DNA of 64,000 nucleotides from Robertmurraya dakarensis (lineage in GTDB: Bacteria > Bacillota > Bacilli > Bacillales > Cytobacillaceae): NCBI RefSeq assembly GCF_900156875.1, contig NZ_LT707408.1, positions 1,253,395 through 1,317,394 of the forward strand, written 5' to 3'. This document shows, in pieces, positions 20,638-29,276 of this stretch; within the stretch, counting starts at the first letter, position 1, and every line of letters starts with the position of its first letter. A program made the translations under genes and the position numbers. The notes beneath the pieces were generated by a model. The model had not been told where the DNA came from. It saw only the letters and a list, made by a program, of their open reading frames with translations, and did not search any database.

Positions 20638-22311
20638 GTGTCTATTAAAATTCTAGACGGAAAGCGTTTTGCAGAAATGGTCATTCAAGGAGCTAACCAT
20701 TTATCCTCAAATGCAAAATATGTGGATGCATTGAACGTTTTTCCTGTTCCGGATGGAGATACTGGAACAAACATGAACTTATCTATGACCTCTGGAGCAA
20801 AAGAGGTTAAAAATAATGTTCAAGACCATATTGGAAAGGTAGGAGTTTCCCTTTCGAAAGGTCTGTTAATGGGAGCTAGAGGGAATTCAGGTGTTATTTT
20901 ATCCCAGCTCTTCCGAGGTTTCTCAAAATCAATTGAAAATAAAGAATCAATAAATGCTTTTGAATTTGCTGCGGCTTTTGAAGCGGGAGTTTTAACGGCC
21001 TATAAAGCAGTTATGAAGCCGGTTGAAGGTACCATTTTAACGGTTGCGAAAGATTCCGCAAAAAAAGCGATTGAAGCATCAAATAAAAGTGATGATATAA
21101 TCGGCATCATGGAAGAAGTTGTTAAAGAGGCAAGAGCATCCTTAAAACGTACACCTGACTTGCTTCCTGTTTTGAAGGAAGTTGGGGTCGTTGATAGTGG
21201 CGGTCAAGGACTTTTGTTTGTTTATGAAGGGTTCTTGGCGGAGTTAAAGGGAGAAAAACTCCCGGATTCACCAGAAGAACTGCCGTCAATGGATGAATTA
21301 GTAAATGCCGAACACCATAAGTCCGTGCAAGGGCATATCAATACAGAAGATATTGAGTTTGGTTATTGTACAGAATTTATGGTTCGTTTCGAAGAAGATA
21401 AATTAAATCAAAAGCCATTTTCGGAAGAGGCTTTTCGAGATGATCTAAGCAGTTATGGTGATTCTCTACTAGTCATAGCGGATGAAAATGTGGTTAAAGT
21501 ACATATTCACTCAGAACAGCCTGGGGCTGTATTAACATATGGGCAACAATATGGAAGCTTAATCAATATGAAAATTGAAAACATGCGTGAGCAGCATTCA
21601 AATATTGTCGGTTCTCCTGTTGCTGCGCCACCAGCTAAAAAGAAAAAAGAAAAACTAGAGTATGGCATCGTTACGGTTTCGATGGGAAGTGGAATAGCAG
21701 AGCTTTTCCGAAGTATTGGAGCAAATGCCGTGATTGAGGGCGGGCAGACTATGAACCCTAGCACGGAAGATATTGTAAAGGCCATTAAAGAAATCAATGC
21801 GAAGAGAGTGCTAATCCTGCCTAATAATAAAAATATTATTATGGCTGCAGAACAAGCTGCTGAAGTATGTGAAGAAGATGTTGTCGTGGTACCAACGAAG
21901 ACGGTTCCTCAAGGGATGGCTGCTCTATTAGCGTTCAATCCTACAGCAGATCTAGAAGCAAATAGAGATGGCATGGTGGAAGCGATCCAGCATGTGAAAA
22001 CAGGACAAATCACTTATGCAGTACGTGATACAAGTATAGAAGGCTTAAGCATTGAAAAAGATGATTTCATGGGAATTGCCGATGGGAAAATCATAATAAA
22101 AGATAAAGATAAACTGAAAGCTGCTAAGGAGCTTTTGAAAAATATGCTCGATGAAGATGCAGAAATATTAACAATACTAAAAGGGGAAGATGCATCGGAT
22201 GAAGATGTAAATGCCCTAGTTGAGTATATAGAGACAGAGTTCGAGGATGTTGAAATAGAAACACATGATGGCAAACAACCATTATATGCTTTTATTTTCT
22301 CGATTGAATAA
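20638..22311 (+). CDS. fakA: Fatty acid kinase ATP-binding subunit FakA (YloV, DhaL domain)
   Basis: FakA phosphorylates fatty acids presented by FakB (DegV-like) proteins, giving acyl-phosphate for PlsY or, through PlsX, for acyl-ACP. The 557 residues comprise an N-terminal DhaL/DAK2 kinase domain with NVFPVPDGDTGTNMNLSM and ARGNSGVILSQLFRGF, a middle region with GYCTEFMVRF, and a C-terminal DegV-like FakB-interacting domain (GIVTVSMGSGIAELF). The start is GTG 20638 after GAGGAAAG. In B. subtilis sdaAB-sdaAA follow yloV; here recG follows directly. Its proximity to plsX fits lipid metabolism. Confidence 0.93.
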   Translation: MSIKILDGKRFAEMVIQGANHLSSNAKYVDALNVFPVPDGDTGTNMNLSMTSGAKEVKNNVQDHIGKVGVSLSKGLLMGARGNSGVILSQLFRGFSKSIENKESINAFEFAAAFEAGVLTAYKAVMKPVEGTILTVAKDSAKKAIEASNKSDDIIGIMEEVVKEARASLKRTPDLLPVLKEVGVVDSGGQGLLFVYEGFLAELKGEKLPDSPEELPSMDELVNAEHHKSVQGHINTEDIEFGYCTEFMVRFEEDKLNQKPFSEEAFRDDLSSYGDSLLVIADENVVKVHIHSEQPGAVLTYGQQYGSLINMKIENMREQHSNIVGSPVAAPPAKKKKEKLEYGIVTVSMGSGIAELFRSIGANAVIEGGQTMNPSTEDIVKAIKEINAKRVLILPNNKNIIMAAEQAAEVCEEDVVVVPTKTVPQGMAALLAFNPTADLEANRDGMVEAIQHVKTGQITYAVRDTSIEGLSIEKDDFMGIADGKIIIKDKDKLKAAKELLKNMLDEDAEILTILKGEDASDEDVNALVEYIETEFEDVEIETHDGKQPLYAFIFSIE

Positions 22312-22331
22312 GATTTAAATGAAAACTTACG

Positions 22332-22361
22332 AAAGCATGGCTGCAAAGTCATGCTTTTGTA
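22332..22361 (+). terminator. Terminator after fakA
   Basis: AAAGCATG (22332-22339) pairs with CATGCTTT (22350-22357) around a 10-base loop, followed by TTGTATT. It begins 20 bases after the fakA stop. The T-run is short. Confidence 0.6.
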
Positions 22362-22391
22362 TTATAAATTTTTGATATTGTGTGAGGAGGA

Positions 22392-22424
22392 GTGGCGGCA
22401 ATTGTACCGCTCAAAAACAAGTGA
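22392..22424 (+). promoter_or_regulatory. Short leader ORF ending on the recG start codon
   Basis: AGGAGG (22385-22390) is the only strong ribosome site before recG, but recG's best start (GTG 22421) is 30 bases further on. A frame from GTG 22392 (10 codons) or ATT 22401 (7 codons, ideal spacing of 10) ends in TGA 22422-22424, overlapping the recG GTG as GTGA. This suggests translational coupling; which codon starts it is unclear. Confidence 0.35.
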
Positions 22425-24472
22425 AAGACAATGGACTAAAACAACCAGTTACGGATGTGAAAGGGATTGGAGAAGAAACGGCAGAAGCATTATCTGATTT
22501 GAATATTCGGACCGTTAAAGATTTATTAGAATATTTTCCTTACAGATATGAGGATTACCGCCTCAAAGATTTATCGCAAGTTAAGCATGAAGAAAAAGTT
22601 ACTGTAGAAGGGGTTGTCCATAGTGAGCCATCCCTGGTGTATTATGGAAGGAAACGTTCAAGATTAACGATTCGATTATTAGTAAATCAGTTTTTGGTAC
22701 AAGTTGTGTATTTTAACCAGCCGTATATGAAAAACAAAATTTCGATCAACGAAACGCTTACTGTTACAGGTAAATGGGACGCGCATCGCCGCACGATAAC
22801 TGCATCGCAGACGAAGATAGGTGAAATGAAGAAAAATAATGAATTTGAACCTGTTTACCATGTGAAAGGGTCGGTTACTGTTAAAGGGGTTAGACGGTTC
22901 ATCCAGTTGGCGCTAAACCAATATGGGGAAAGCATCACAGAGACTTTACCAAAGGAATTTCTTCTTAATTATAAACTGTTGAATAGAAGAGAAGCTATTC
23001 GTGCTATCCACTTTCCTCTAAACAGCAATGATGTGAAGCAGGCAAGAAGAAGATTTGTTTATGAGGAGTTTTTGTATTTTCAATTAAAAATGCAAGCTTT
23101 GAGGAAATTTGAGAGAGAGCAATCCAAGGGTACTATCCAAAAGTATGATCTAGAAAAACTAAAATTATTTTTAGAGAGTTTACCTTTTCAGCTGACTAAT
23201 GCTCAAAAGCGTGTTGTGAATGAGATCCTTGCAGATTTAAAATCTCCTTATCGAATGAATCGGCTTCTTCAAGGTGATGTTGGTTCTGGTAAGACGGCAG
23301 TAGCTGCGATTGCCTTATATGCAAGTATAACTGCCGGATTTCAGGGGGCTCTTATGGTACCGACTGAAATTCTTGCTGAACAGCATGCGGAATCATTGAA
23401 GAGTATGCTCCAGCCTTTTGATATAGAATGTGATTTGTTAACTAGCTCTGTTAAAGGAAAAAGGCGTAAAGAAATACTAGAGAAGGTTTCTAATGGGAAA
23501 ATACATTTACTAATAGGAACACATGCCCTTATCCAAGATGAGGTAGTCTTTCATAAGCTTGGGCTCGTCATTACAGATGAGCAGCACAGATTTGGAGTAG
23601 AGCAAAGGCGGATACTCAGGGAGAAGGGGGAAAATCCGGATGTTCTATTTATGACTGCAACGCCAATCCCAAGAACGCTTGCGATAACAGTGTTTGGTGA
23701 AATGGATGTCTCGGTCATCGATGAGATGCCTGCCGGGAGAAAGGTGATCGAAACGTATTGGGCTAAGCATGACATGCTGGATCGTGTTCTAGGCTTTATG
23801 GAAAAAGAATTGATACAAGGCAGACAAGCTTATGTCATTTGTCCGTTGATTGAAGAATCAGATAAGCTTGATGTTCAAAATGCAATCGATGTTCACGCTT
23901 CATTAACTGCTTATTTTGGAAATAGATATCATGTTGGATTAATGCATGGAAGACTGACTTCGGATGAAAAAGACAGTGTTATGAAGTCTTTTAGCAGCAA
24001 TGATGTGCAGGTTCTTGTTTCCACAACCGTTGTTGAGGTAGGAGTGAATGTTCCAAACGCTACGATGATGGTGATCTATGATGCAGAGAGGTTTGGGCTA
24101 TCCCAGCTGCATCAGCTGCGCGGCCGCGTCGGCAGGGGAAGTGAACAATCGTACTGCATATTGCTGGCGGATCCGAAAACGGAAGTCGGCAAGGAAAGAA
24201 TGAAAATTATGACAGAAACAAACGACGGGTTTGTTCTTAGTGAAAAAGACTTAGAGTTAAGAGGACCAGGGGACTTTTTTGGAAAAAAACAAAGCGGTCT
24301 GCCTGAATTTAAAGTAGCCGATATGGTACATGATTACCGAGCATTAGAAACAGCGAGGAACGATGCAGCCGAGTTAATCCGGTCAGAAGCTTTTTGGAAT
24401 TCACCTGAATACGAAACTTTAAGAGGATATCTGCAAGAATCTGAGGTTTTAAAGGGAGAGAAGTTAGATTAG
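22421..24472 (+). CDS. recG: ATP-dependent DNA helicase RecG
   Basis: RecG remodels stalled forks and Holliday junctions. With start GTG 22421 it has 683 residues (B. subtilis 682): N-terminal wedge/OB domain (VKGIGEETAEAL; FPYRYEDYRLKDL), Walker A GDVGSGKTAVAA near 285, DEQHRFGVEQR near 385, MTATPIPRTLAI, and the C-terminal RecG motif LSQLHQLRGRVGRG plus LELRGPGDFFGKKQSG. GTG 22382 would add 13 residues but has no ribosome site. Its upstream neighbours in B. subtilis (sdaAB-sdaAA) are missing. Confidence 0.93.
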   Translation: MKDNGLKQPVTDVKGIGEETAEALSDLNIRTVKDLLEYFPYRYEDYRLKDLSQVKHEEKVTVEGVVHSEPSLVYYGRKRSRLTIRLLVNQFLVQVVYFNQPYMKNKISINETLTVTGKWDAHRRTITASQTKIGEMKKNNEFEPVYHVKGSVTVKGVRRFIQLALNQYGESITETLPKEFLLNYKLLNRREAIRAIHFPLNSNDVKQARRRFVYEEFLYFQLKMQALRKFEREQSKGTIQKYDLEKLKLFLESLPFQLTNAQKRVVNEILADLKSPYRMNRLLQGDVGSGKTAVAAIALYASITAGFQGALMVPTEILAEQHAESLKSMLQPFDIECDLLTSSVKGKRRKEILEKVSNGKIHLLIGTHALIQDEVVFHKLGLVITDEQHRFGVEQRRILREKGENPDVLFMTATPIPRTLAITVFGEMDVSVIDEMPAGRKVIETYWAKHDMLDRVLGFMEKELIQGRQAYVICPLIEESDKLDVQNAIDVHASLTAYFGNRYHVGLMHGRLTSDEKDSVMKSFSSNDVQVLVSTTVVEVGVNVPNATMMVIYDAERFGLSQLHQLRGRVGRGSEQSYCILLADPKTEVGKERMKIMTETNDGFVLSEKDLELRGPGDFFGKKQSGLPEFKVADMVHDYRALETARNDAAELIRSEAFWNSPEYETLRGYLQESEVLKGEKLD

Positions 24473-24520
24473 GATTTAAAGGTGTCAAAAACGAGGAAGC
24501 ATAGAGTTTGAGACAGCTAA

Positions 24521-24569
24521 AAGCAGATGACAAGAAGAACAGAGTTCTCTCTTGCAATCTGCTTTTTTT
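24521..24569 (+). terminator. Terminator after recG, overlapping the fapR promoter
   Basis: AAGCAGAT (24521-24528) pairs with ATCTGCTT (24557-24564), then after a GA/CA internal loop CAAGA pairs with TCTTG and AGAAC with GTTCT; a run of T residues follows to 24569. The right arm contains the fapR -35. Confidence 0.75.
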
Positions 24570-24580
24570 AATCATATACT
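24552..24580 (+). promoter_or_regulatory. Sigma-A promoter of the fapR operon
   Basis: TTGCAA (24552-24557), exactly 17 bases, TATACT (24575-24580); the start would be near 24587, inside the FapR operator. The -35 lies within the recG terminator. Confidence 0.7.
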
Positions 24581-24584
24581 ACTA

Positions 24585-24601
24585 TTAGTACCTAGTCTTA
24601 A
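24585..24601 (+). promoter_or_regulatory. FapR operator
   Basis: TTAGTACCTAGTCTTAA closely matches the FapR box known from B. subtilis lipid operons (an imperfect palindrome around TTAGTAC). It overlaps the predicted start point, so FapR bound here would block transcription, and malonyl-CoA would relieve it. The site indicates autoregulation of fapR-plsX-fabD-fabG. Confidence 0.85.
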
Positions 24602-24624
24602 TATCTCGGACGGTGGCGGAAAAA

Positions 24625-25188
24625 ATGAAAAGAAATAAAAAAGAACGGCAATCCTTGTTAACGCAAACGATTAAAGAAAATCCGTTTATTACGGATGAGG
24701 AGCTTGCTGATAAGTTTTCAGTAAGCGTTCAAACGATTCGTCTTGATCGGCTGGAGTTGTCTATCCCGGAATTGAGGGAACGAATCAAACATGTTGCAGA
24801 AAAACGATTTGAGGATGAGGTTCGATCCTTGCCCATTGATGAAGTGATTGGAGAAATAATTGATATGGAACTCGATCAAGCGGCGATTTCCATTCTTGAT
24901 ATAAAAAAAGAACATGTCTTTAAAAGAAATAAAATAGCAAGAGGCCATCATTTGTTCGCACAGGCTAATTCGTTAGCGGTAGCGGTAATTAATGATGAGC
25001 TGGCTCTAACCGCCAAAGCAAATATTCGATTCACCCGGGCAGTAAAGGAAGATGAAAGAGTTGTTGCTAAAGCGAAAGTGATCAGAATTGATCGAGCCAG
25101 CGGCAGAACGCTAGTAGAAGTGAATAGCTTTGTAAATAGTGAACTTGTTTTCAAAGGTGATTTTGAAATGTATCGTTCAAACATATAG
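24625..25188 (+). CDS. fapR: FapR, malonyl-CoA-responsive lipid synthesis repressor
   Basis: Represses fatty acid and phospholipid genes and is released by malonyl-CoA or malonyl-ACP. It is 187 residues with an N-terminal helix-turn-helix ([21 protein letters not shown], about 23-43), a linker helix ([15 protein letters not shown]), and a C-terminal hot-dog domain that binds malonyl-CoA ([18 protein letters not shown]). ATG 24625 (MKRNKKERQ) matches the family start; GTG 24613 is an in-frame alternative. plsX follows after 49 bases. Confidence 0.96.
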   Translation: MKRNKKERQSLLTQTIKENPFITDEELADKFSVSVQTIRLDRLELSIPELRERIKHVAEKRFEDEVRSLPIDEVIGEIIDMELDQAAISILDIKKEHVFKRNKIARGHHLFAQANSLAVAVINDELALTAKANIRFTRAVKEDERVVAKAKVIRIDRASGRTLVEVNSFVNSELVFKGDFEMYRSNI

Positions 25189-25237
25189 AACACCAGGTTA
25201 AGAACACAAAATCTAATAATTAGGATGGGATACATAC

Positions 25238-26221
25238 ATGAAGTTAGCAGTGGATGCTATGGGCGGTGACAATGCTCCAAAAGAGATCGTCTTAGGAGCT
25301 ATGAAAGCCGTTCAAGCCTTTGATGATTTACAGATCGTACTTGTAGGGAACGAGAGTCAAATCAAACAGTTCCTTTCTAATGATGAGCGAATCTCCATTA
25401 TTCATACCGATGAGGTGATATTGGCGACAGATGAACCAGTTAGAGCTGTACGACGCAAAAAAAACTCCTCTATGGTACTGGCAGCGGGATTAGTTGCAGA
25501 CGGCCAAGCTGATGGTTGTATTTCTGCAGGTAACACGGGTGCATTAATGGCAGCAGGGTTGTTTGTAGTAGGCAGGATAGAAGGAATTGAGAGGCCTGCT
25601 CTAGCTCCTACTTTGCCCACTATTGGCGGTGAAGGCTTCCTGCTTTTAGATGTGGGAGCGAATGTTGATGCAAAACCGGAGCACTTGCTGCAAAATGCGA
25701 TCATGGGTTCTATTTATAGTGAAAAAGTTAGAGGGATAAAGAATCCCAGGGTCGGTCTTTTGAACATAGGTACAGAAGAAAAGAAAGGCAATGATCTTAC
25801 GAAGCAAGCCTTTACACTTATTCAAAATTCAGGACTTCAGTTTGTCGGGAACGTGGAGGCCCGGGATTTACTAGAAGGAGTAGCGGATGTTGTTGTAACA
25901 GATGGTTTCACAGGTAATATGGTACTGAAAACCATTGAAGGTACAGCACTTTCGATGTTTAAAATGATCAAAGCCACTCTTACGTCAAGCTTAAAGTCGA
26001 AACTAGCAGCTGCTGTTTTAAAGCCGGATCTAAAAGAACTAAAGTCTAAGCTGGATTATTCTGAGTATGGTGGAGCAGGTCTTTTTGGCTTGAAAGCTCC
26101 TGTGATAAAAGCTCACGGTTCCTCTGATGCAAATGCGCTTTACAATGCGATACGTCAAACGAGGAATATGATTGAAAAGGACGTTTCGCTATTGATTAAG
26201 GAAGCAGTGGAAAAACAATAG
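25238..26221 (+). CDS. plsX: Phosphate acyltransferase PlsX
   Basis: Converts acyl-ACP and phosphate to acyl-phosphate, the donor for PlsY in phospholipid synthesis; a peripheral membrane enzyme. The 327 residues have the family start [18 protein letters not shown], the [15 protein letters not shown] loop, [31 protein letters not shown] and the C-terminal [18 protein letters not shown] segment. It is part of the FapR-controlled operon. Confidence 0.97.
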   Translation: MKLAVDAMGGDNAPKEIVLGAMKAVQAFDDLQIVLVGNESQIKQFLSNDERISIIHTDEVILATDEPVRAVRRKKNSSMVLAAGLVADGQADGCISAGNTGALMAAGLFVVGRIEGIERPALAPTLPTIGGEGFLLLDVGANVDAKPEHLLQNAIMGSIYSEKVRGIKNPRVGLLNIGTEEKKGNDLTKQAFTLIQNSGLQFVGNVEARDLLEGVADVVVTDGFTGNMVLKTIEGTALSMFKMIKATLTSSLKSKLAAAVLKPDLKELKSKLDYSEYGGAGLFGLKAPVIKAHGSSDANALYNAIRQTRNMIEKDVSLLIKEAVEKQ

Positions 26222-26256
26222 AGTGTAAATAAAAATTTTTTTGAAGGGGAGATTGT

Positions 26257-27204
26257 ATGGGTAAGATTGCATTTATTTTTCCAGGTCAAGGTTCACAAAC
26301 AGTTGGAATGGGGAAGTCGTTTGCAGAGTCAAACGAAGAAGTCCATTCTATATTCAAAAAAGCGGACGAAAAACTGAAACATCCTCTTTCAACTATTATT
26401 TTTGAAGGACCACAGGAGGAGCTTACACTAACAACAAATGCACAGCCAGCTTTAATGACAACCAGCATCGCCATTCTGCAAGCATTCAAAAAATCAGGGA
26501 TCAAACCAGATTACGTAGCGGGTCATAGTCTTGGAGAGTATACAGCTCTTGTTGCAGCAAATGCGATTTCTTTTGAGGACGGCGTCTATGCTGTTCGGAA
26601 AAGAGGAGAATTCATGGAAGAAGCTGTCCCGAACAGAGAAGGTACGATGGCAGCAGTTCTTGGTATAGACCGAGACATTCTACGAGAAGTTACAGAGAAT
26701 GTAACATCTGAAGGACATCCCGTACAGCTGGCAAACATCAATTGTCCTGGACAAATTGTTATTTCTGGGTCTCGTACAGGGGTTGAGCTTGCGTCTCAAA
26801 AAGCTAAAGAAGCTGGTGCTAAACGTGTCCTTCCGTTAGAGGTGAGCGGACCGTTTCATTCTAGTCTAATGAAGCCAGCAGCAGAAAGACTGCAGGGAGT
26901 TCTAGATGAAATTAATATTATCAATGCTGAAGTACCAGTCATTGCGAATGTCTCAGCTTCTGAAATGACTGAAAAAGAGGATATAAAAGAAAAGCTTATC
27001 CAACAGTTATATTCACCTGTGCTATGGGAGGACTCTGTTCGTAAGATGATCGAACTTGGCGTTGATACGTTCGTTGAAATTGGACCAGGGAAAGTTTTAT
27101 CAGGTCTCGTTAAGAAAGTTGAGCGATCAGCCAAGACATATGCTATTTCTGATGAAGAGTCGCTAACATCAGTTATGAATGCATTAAAGGAGGAAGTAAA
27201 ATGA
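26257..27204 (+). CDS. fabD: Malonyl-CoA:ACP transacylase FabD
   Basis: Loads malonyl groups onto ACP for chain elongation. The 315 residues begin with [15 protein letters not shown], contain the nucleophile elbow [11 protein letters not shown], the [14 protein letters not shown] histidine segment and the VFVEIGPG-type end ([15 protein letters not shown]). The stop overlaps the fabG start (ATGA). Confidence 0.97.
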   Translation: MGKIAFIFPGQGSQTVGMGKSFAESNEEVHSIFKKADEKLKHPLSTIIFEGPQEELTLTTNAQPALMTTSIAILQAFKKSGIKPDYVAGHSLGEYTALVAANAISFEDGVYAVRKRGEFMEEAVPNREGTMAAVLGIDRDILREVTENVTSEGHPVQLANINCPGQIVISGSRTGVELASQKAKEAGAKRVLPLEVSGPFHSSLMKPAAERLQGVLDEINIINAEVPVIANVSASEMTEKEDIKEKLIQQLYSPVLWEDSVRKMIELGVDTFVEIGPGKVLSGLVKKVERSAKTYAISDEESLTSVMNALKEEVK

Positions 27205-27944
27205 AACTTCAAGGTAAAAATGCATTAGTAACAGGAGCATCTCGTGGAATAGGTCGTGAAATTGCAATTGAATTAGCAAGGCAAGGAGCAAATGTTGCTG
27301 TTAATTTTTCTGGAAGTGAACAAAGTGCCAATGAAGTGGTCGAAGAAATTCGCAGTATTGGCTGCAAGGCTTTTGCTATCCAAGCTAATGTAGCTGACAG
27401 TGATTCTGTTACTGAAATGGTTAAGAAAACCATTGAACAGTTTGGTACTATTGACATTCTTGTCAACAATGCAGGGATTACAAGAGATAACCTGCTGATG
27501 AGAATGAAGGAAGATGAATGGGATGCTGTTATTGATACTAATCTAAAAGGAGTCTTCCTTTGTACAAAGGCGGTTACACGCCAAATGATGAAACAAAGAA
27601 GCGGCCGAATTATCAACATTTCTTCCATCGTGGGAGTTAGCGGAAATCCTGGTCAAGCAAACTATGTTGCTGCAAAGGCAGGAGTAATCGGTCTTACGAA
27701 AACAACTGCAAAAGAATTGGCCACAAGAGGAATTACGGTCAACGCGGTCGCGCCTGGTTTCATCACAACAGATATGACTGACAAATTAAGTGAAGACCTG
27801 AAAGCAGAAATGCTGAAACAAATCCCTCTTGGAAGTCTAGGTGAACCAAAGGATATTGCAAATGCTGTTGTATTCCTGGCTTCAGATGACAGCCGCTATA
27901 TGACCGGACAAACACTTCATATTGATGGCGGAATGGTCATGTAG
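27201..27944 (+). CDS. fabG: 3-oxoacyl-ACP reductase FabG
   Basis: NADPH-dependent reduction of 3-oxoacyl-ACP in fatty acid synthesis. It is a 247-residue classical SDR: cofactor motif [26 protein letters not shown], catalytic Ser in ISSIVGVSG, the YVAAK pair (Tyr and Lys), and [11 protein letters not shown]. It overlaps fabD by 4 bases; acpP follows with a probable extra promoter. Confidence 0.97.
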   Translation: MKLQGKNALVTGASRGIGREIAIELARQGANVAVNFSGSEQSANEVVEEIRSIGCKAFAIQANVADSDSVTEMVKKTIEQFGTIDILVNNAGITRDNLLMRMKEDEWDAVIDTNLKGVFLCTKAVTRQMMKQRSGRIINISSIVGVSGNPGQANYVAAKAGVIGLTKTTAKELATRGITVNAVAPGFITTDMTDKLSEDLKAEMLKQIPLGSLGEPKDIANAVVFLASDDSRYMTGQTLHIDGGMVM

Positions 27945-27975
27945 TTATTTTTGAATAAAAAATTTAGAAATAAAG

Positions 27976-28004
27976 TTTATTATTACCACTAAATACTCTA
28001 TAAT
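27976..28004 (+). promoter_or_regulatory. Putative sigma-A promoter of acpP
   Basis: TTTATT (27976-27981), 17 bases, TATAAT (27999-28004). The -10 is perfect and the -35 weak. It would give acpP additional expression beyond the fap operon. Confidence 0.45.
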
Positions 28005-28027
28005 GTCTTGAGAGGAGGTGAACAAGC

Positions 28028-28261
28028 ATGGCAGATGTTTTAGAACGTGTAACAAAAATTATCGTTGACCGCCTTGGTGTGGAAGAGTCACAGATAACTC
28101 TTGAAGCATCTTTTAAAGAAGATCTAGGCGCTGATTCACTAGATGTAGTGGAATTAGTAATGGAATTAGAAGATGAATTCGGAATGGAAATTTCTGACGA
28201 TGACGCTGAGAAAATTTCAACAGTTGGTGACGCTGTTAATTACATAAAAAGTAATGCATAA
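28028..28261 (+). CDS. acpP: Acyl carrier protein
   Basis: A 77-residue ACP carrying growing acyl chains on a 4'-phosphopantetheine arm. The attachment Ser37 lies in [18 protein letters not shown]. The protein is strongly acidic. AGGAGGTG precedes the start by 8 bases. It is followed at once by a terminator, which closes the lipid cluster. Confidence 0.98.
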   Translation: MADVLERVTKIIVDRLGVEESQITLEASFKEDLGADSLDVVELVMELEDEFGMEISDDDAEKISTVGDAVNYIKSNA

Positions 28262-28277
28262 TCGTTAGACCATGAAA

Positions 28278-28303
28278 AAAGCTCCGTTTTAAAACGGGGC
28301 TTT
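28278..28303 (+). terminator. Terminator of acpP
   Basis: AAAGCTCCGTTTT and AAAACGGGGCTTT pair completely with one G-U, leaving a TTTTAAAA turn; short T-rich tail. Confidence 0.75.
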
Positions 28304-28409
28304 CTTCTGTATAATGAAATCGAGAGAAATAGGCTAAGAAACTTTGCGTTTTAAAGAGAATATTCGTAAACTTGTAGGTATCGAAAAATTTATCAAGGTG
28401 GATGCAAAA

Positions 28410-29147
28410 ATGAAGAACGGCAGAGGAAAGAACACACGAACATTTCGTGATCGTGAAAAACAATTTAAAGAGTTTCAAGAAAAAATAGAAGTTCAATTTT
28501 CTAATGAAAAATTGCTAAAACAAGCTTTCACCCATTCATCATATGTGAATGAGCATCGCAAAAAGCCTTATGAGGATAATGAAAGGCTGGAATTTCTAGG
28601 AGATGCTGTTCTAGAACTTACCGTTTCAAAGTTCCTTTATAAAAAGTACCCAATGATGAGTGAAGGGGAGCTGACAAAATTAAGAGCAGCCATCGTCTGT
28701 GAACCTTCATTGGTTTCCTTCGCGAACGAACTATCCTTTGGGGATTTAGTTTTATTAGGGAAAGGGGAAGAAATGACGGGCGGCAGAACAAGGCCTGCGC
28801 TCCTAGCCGATGTATTTGAAGCATTTATCGGTGCACTATTTTTAGATAAAGGAATAGAGACGGTTGTTAGCTTTTTAGAAAAGTATGTTTATCCTAAAAT
28901 AAATGCAGGTGCTTTTTCTCATGTGATGGATTTCAAGAGTCAGCTTCAAGAGCTTGTTCAACGCGATGGGGCTGGTGCTATTGAATATAAGATACTACAG
29001 GAAAAAGGGCCTGCCCATAATCGTGAATTTGTCTCGCAAGTCTCCCTTAACGGGCAAGACCTTGGCGTTGGAACAGGAAAGTCAAAGAAGGAAGCAGAGC
29101 AGCATGCAGCACAAATGGCGCTCGAGAAGCTGAAAGCACATCTTTGA
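28410..29147 (+). CDS. rnc: Ribonuclease III
   Basis: A double-strand RNA endonuclease for rRNA and SRP RNA maturation. It has 245 residues: catalytic domain with the signature [14 protein letters not shown] and the second acidic site [13 protein letters not shown], then a C-terminal dsRNA-binding domain ([31 protein letters not shown]). ATG 28410 has AAGGTGG 8 bases upstream and gives a length close to B. subtilis (249); the upstream in-frame stretch lacks a ribosome site. It is followed by smc and ftsY as in B. subtilis. Confidence 0.95.
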   Translation: MKNGRGKNTRTFRDREKQFKEFQEKIEVQFSNEKLLKQAFTHSSYVNEHRKKPYEDNERLEFLGDAVLELTVSKFLYKKYPMMSEGELTKLRAAIVCEPSLVSFANELSFGDLVLLGKGEEMTGGRTRPALLADVFEAFIGALFLDKGIETVVSFLEKYVYPKINAGAFSHVMDFKSQLQELVQRDGAGAIEYKILQEKGPAHNREFVSQVSLNGQDLGVGTGKSKKEAEQHAAQMALEKLKAHL

Positions 29148-29181
29148 TTAGAGGTTAGAAGTTGGAAGTTAGAGGTTAGAA
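29148..29181 (+). repeat. Short tandem-like direct repeat before smc
   Basis: TTAGAGGTTAGAA occurs at 29148-29160 and again at 29169-29181, separated by GTTGGAAG, itself a variant of the same purine-rich unit. It overlaps the rnc stop codon. Confidence 0.7.
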
Positions 29182-29276
29182 TGATTTGAGATTAAATTTT
29201 AAAAATATCTGACTGAAAATTTCATTTAAAAACAACATGATAAGACAGATTAATGGAATTGAAGGGGGATACAAAC

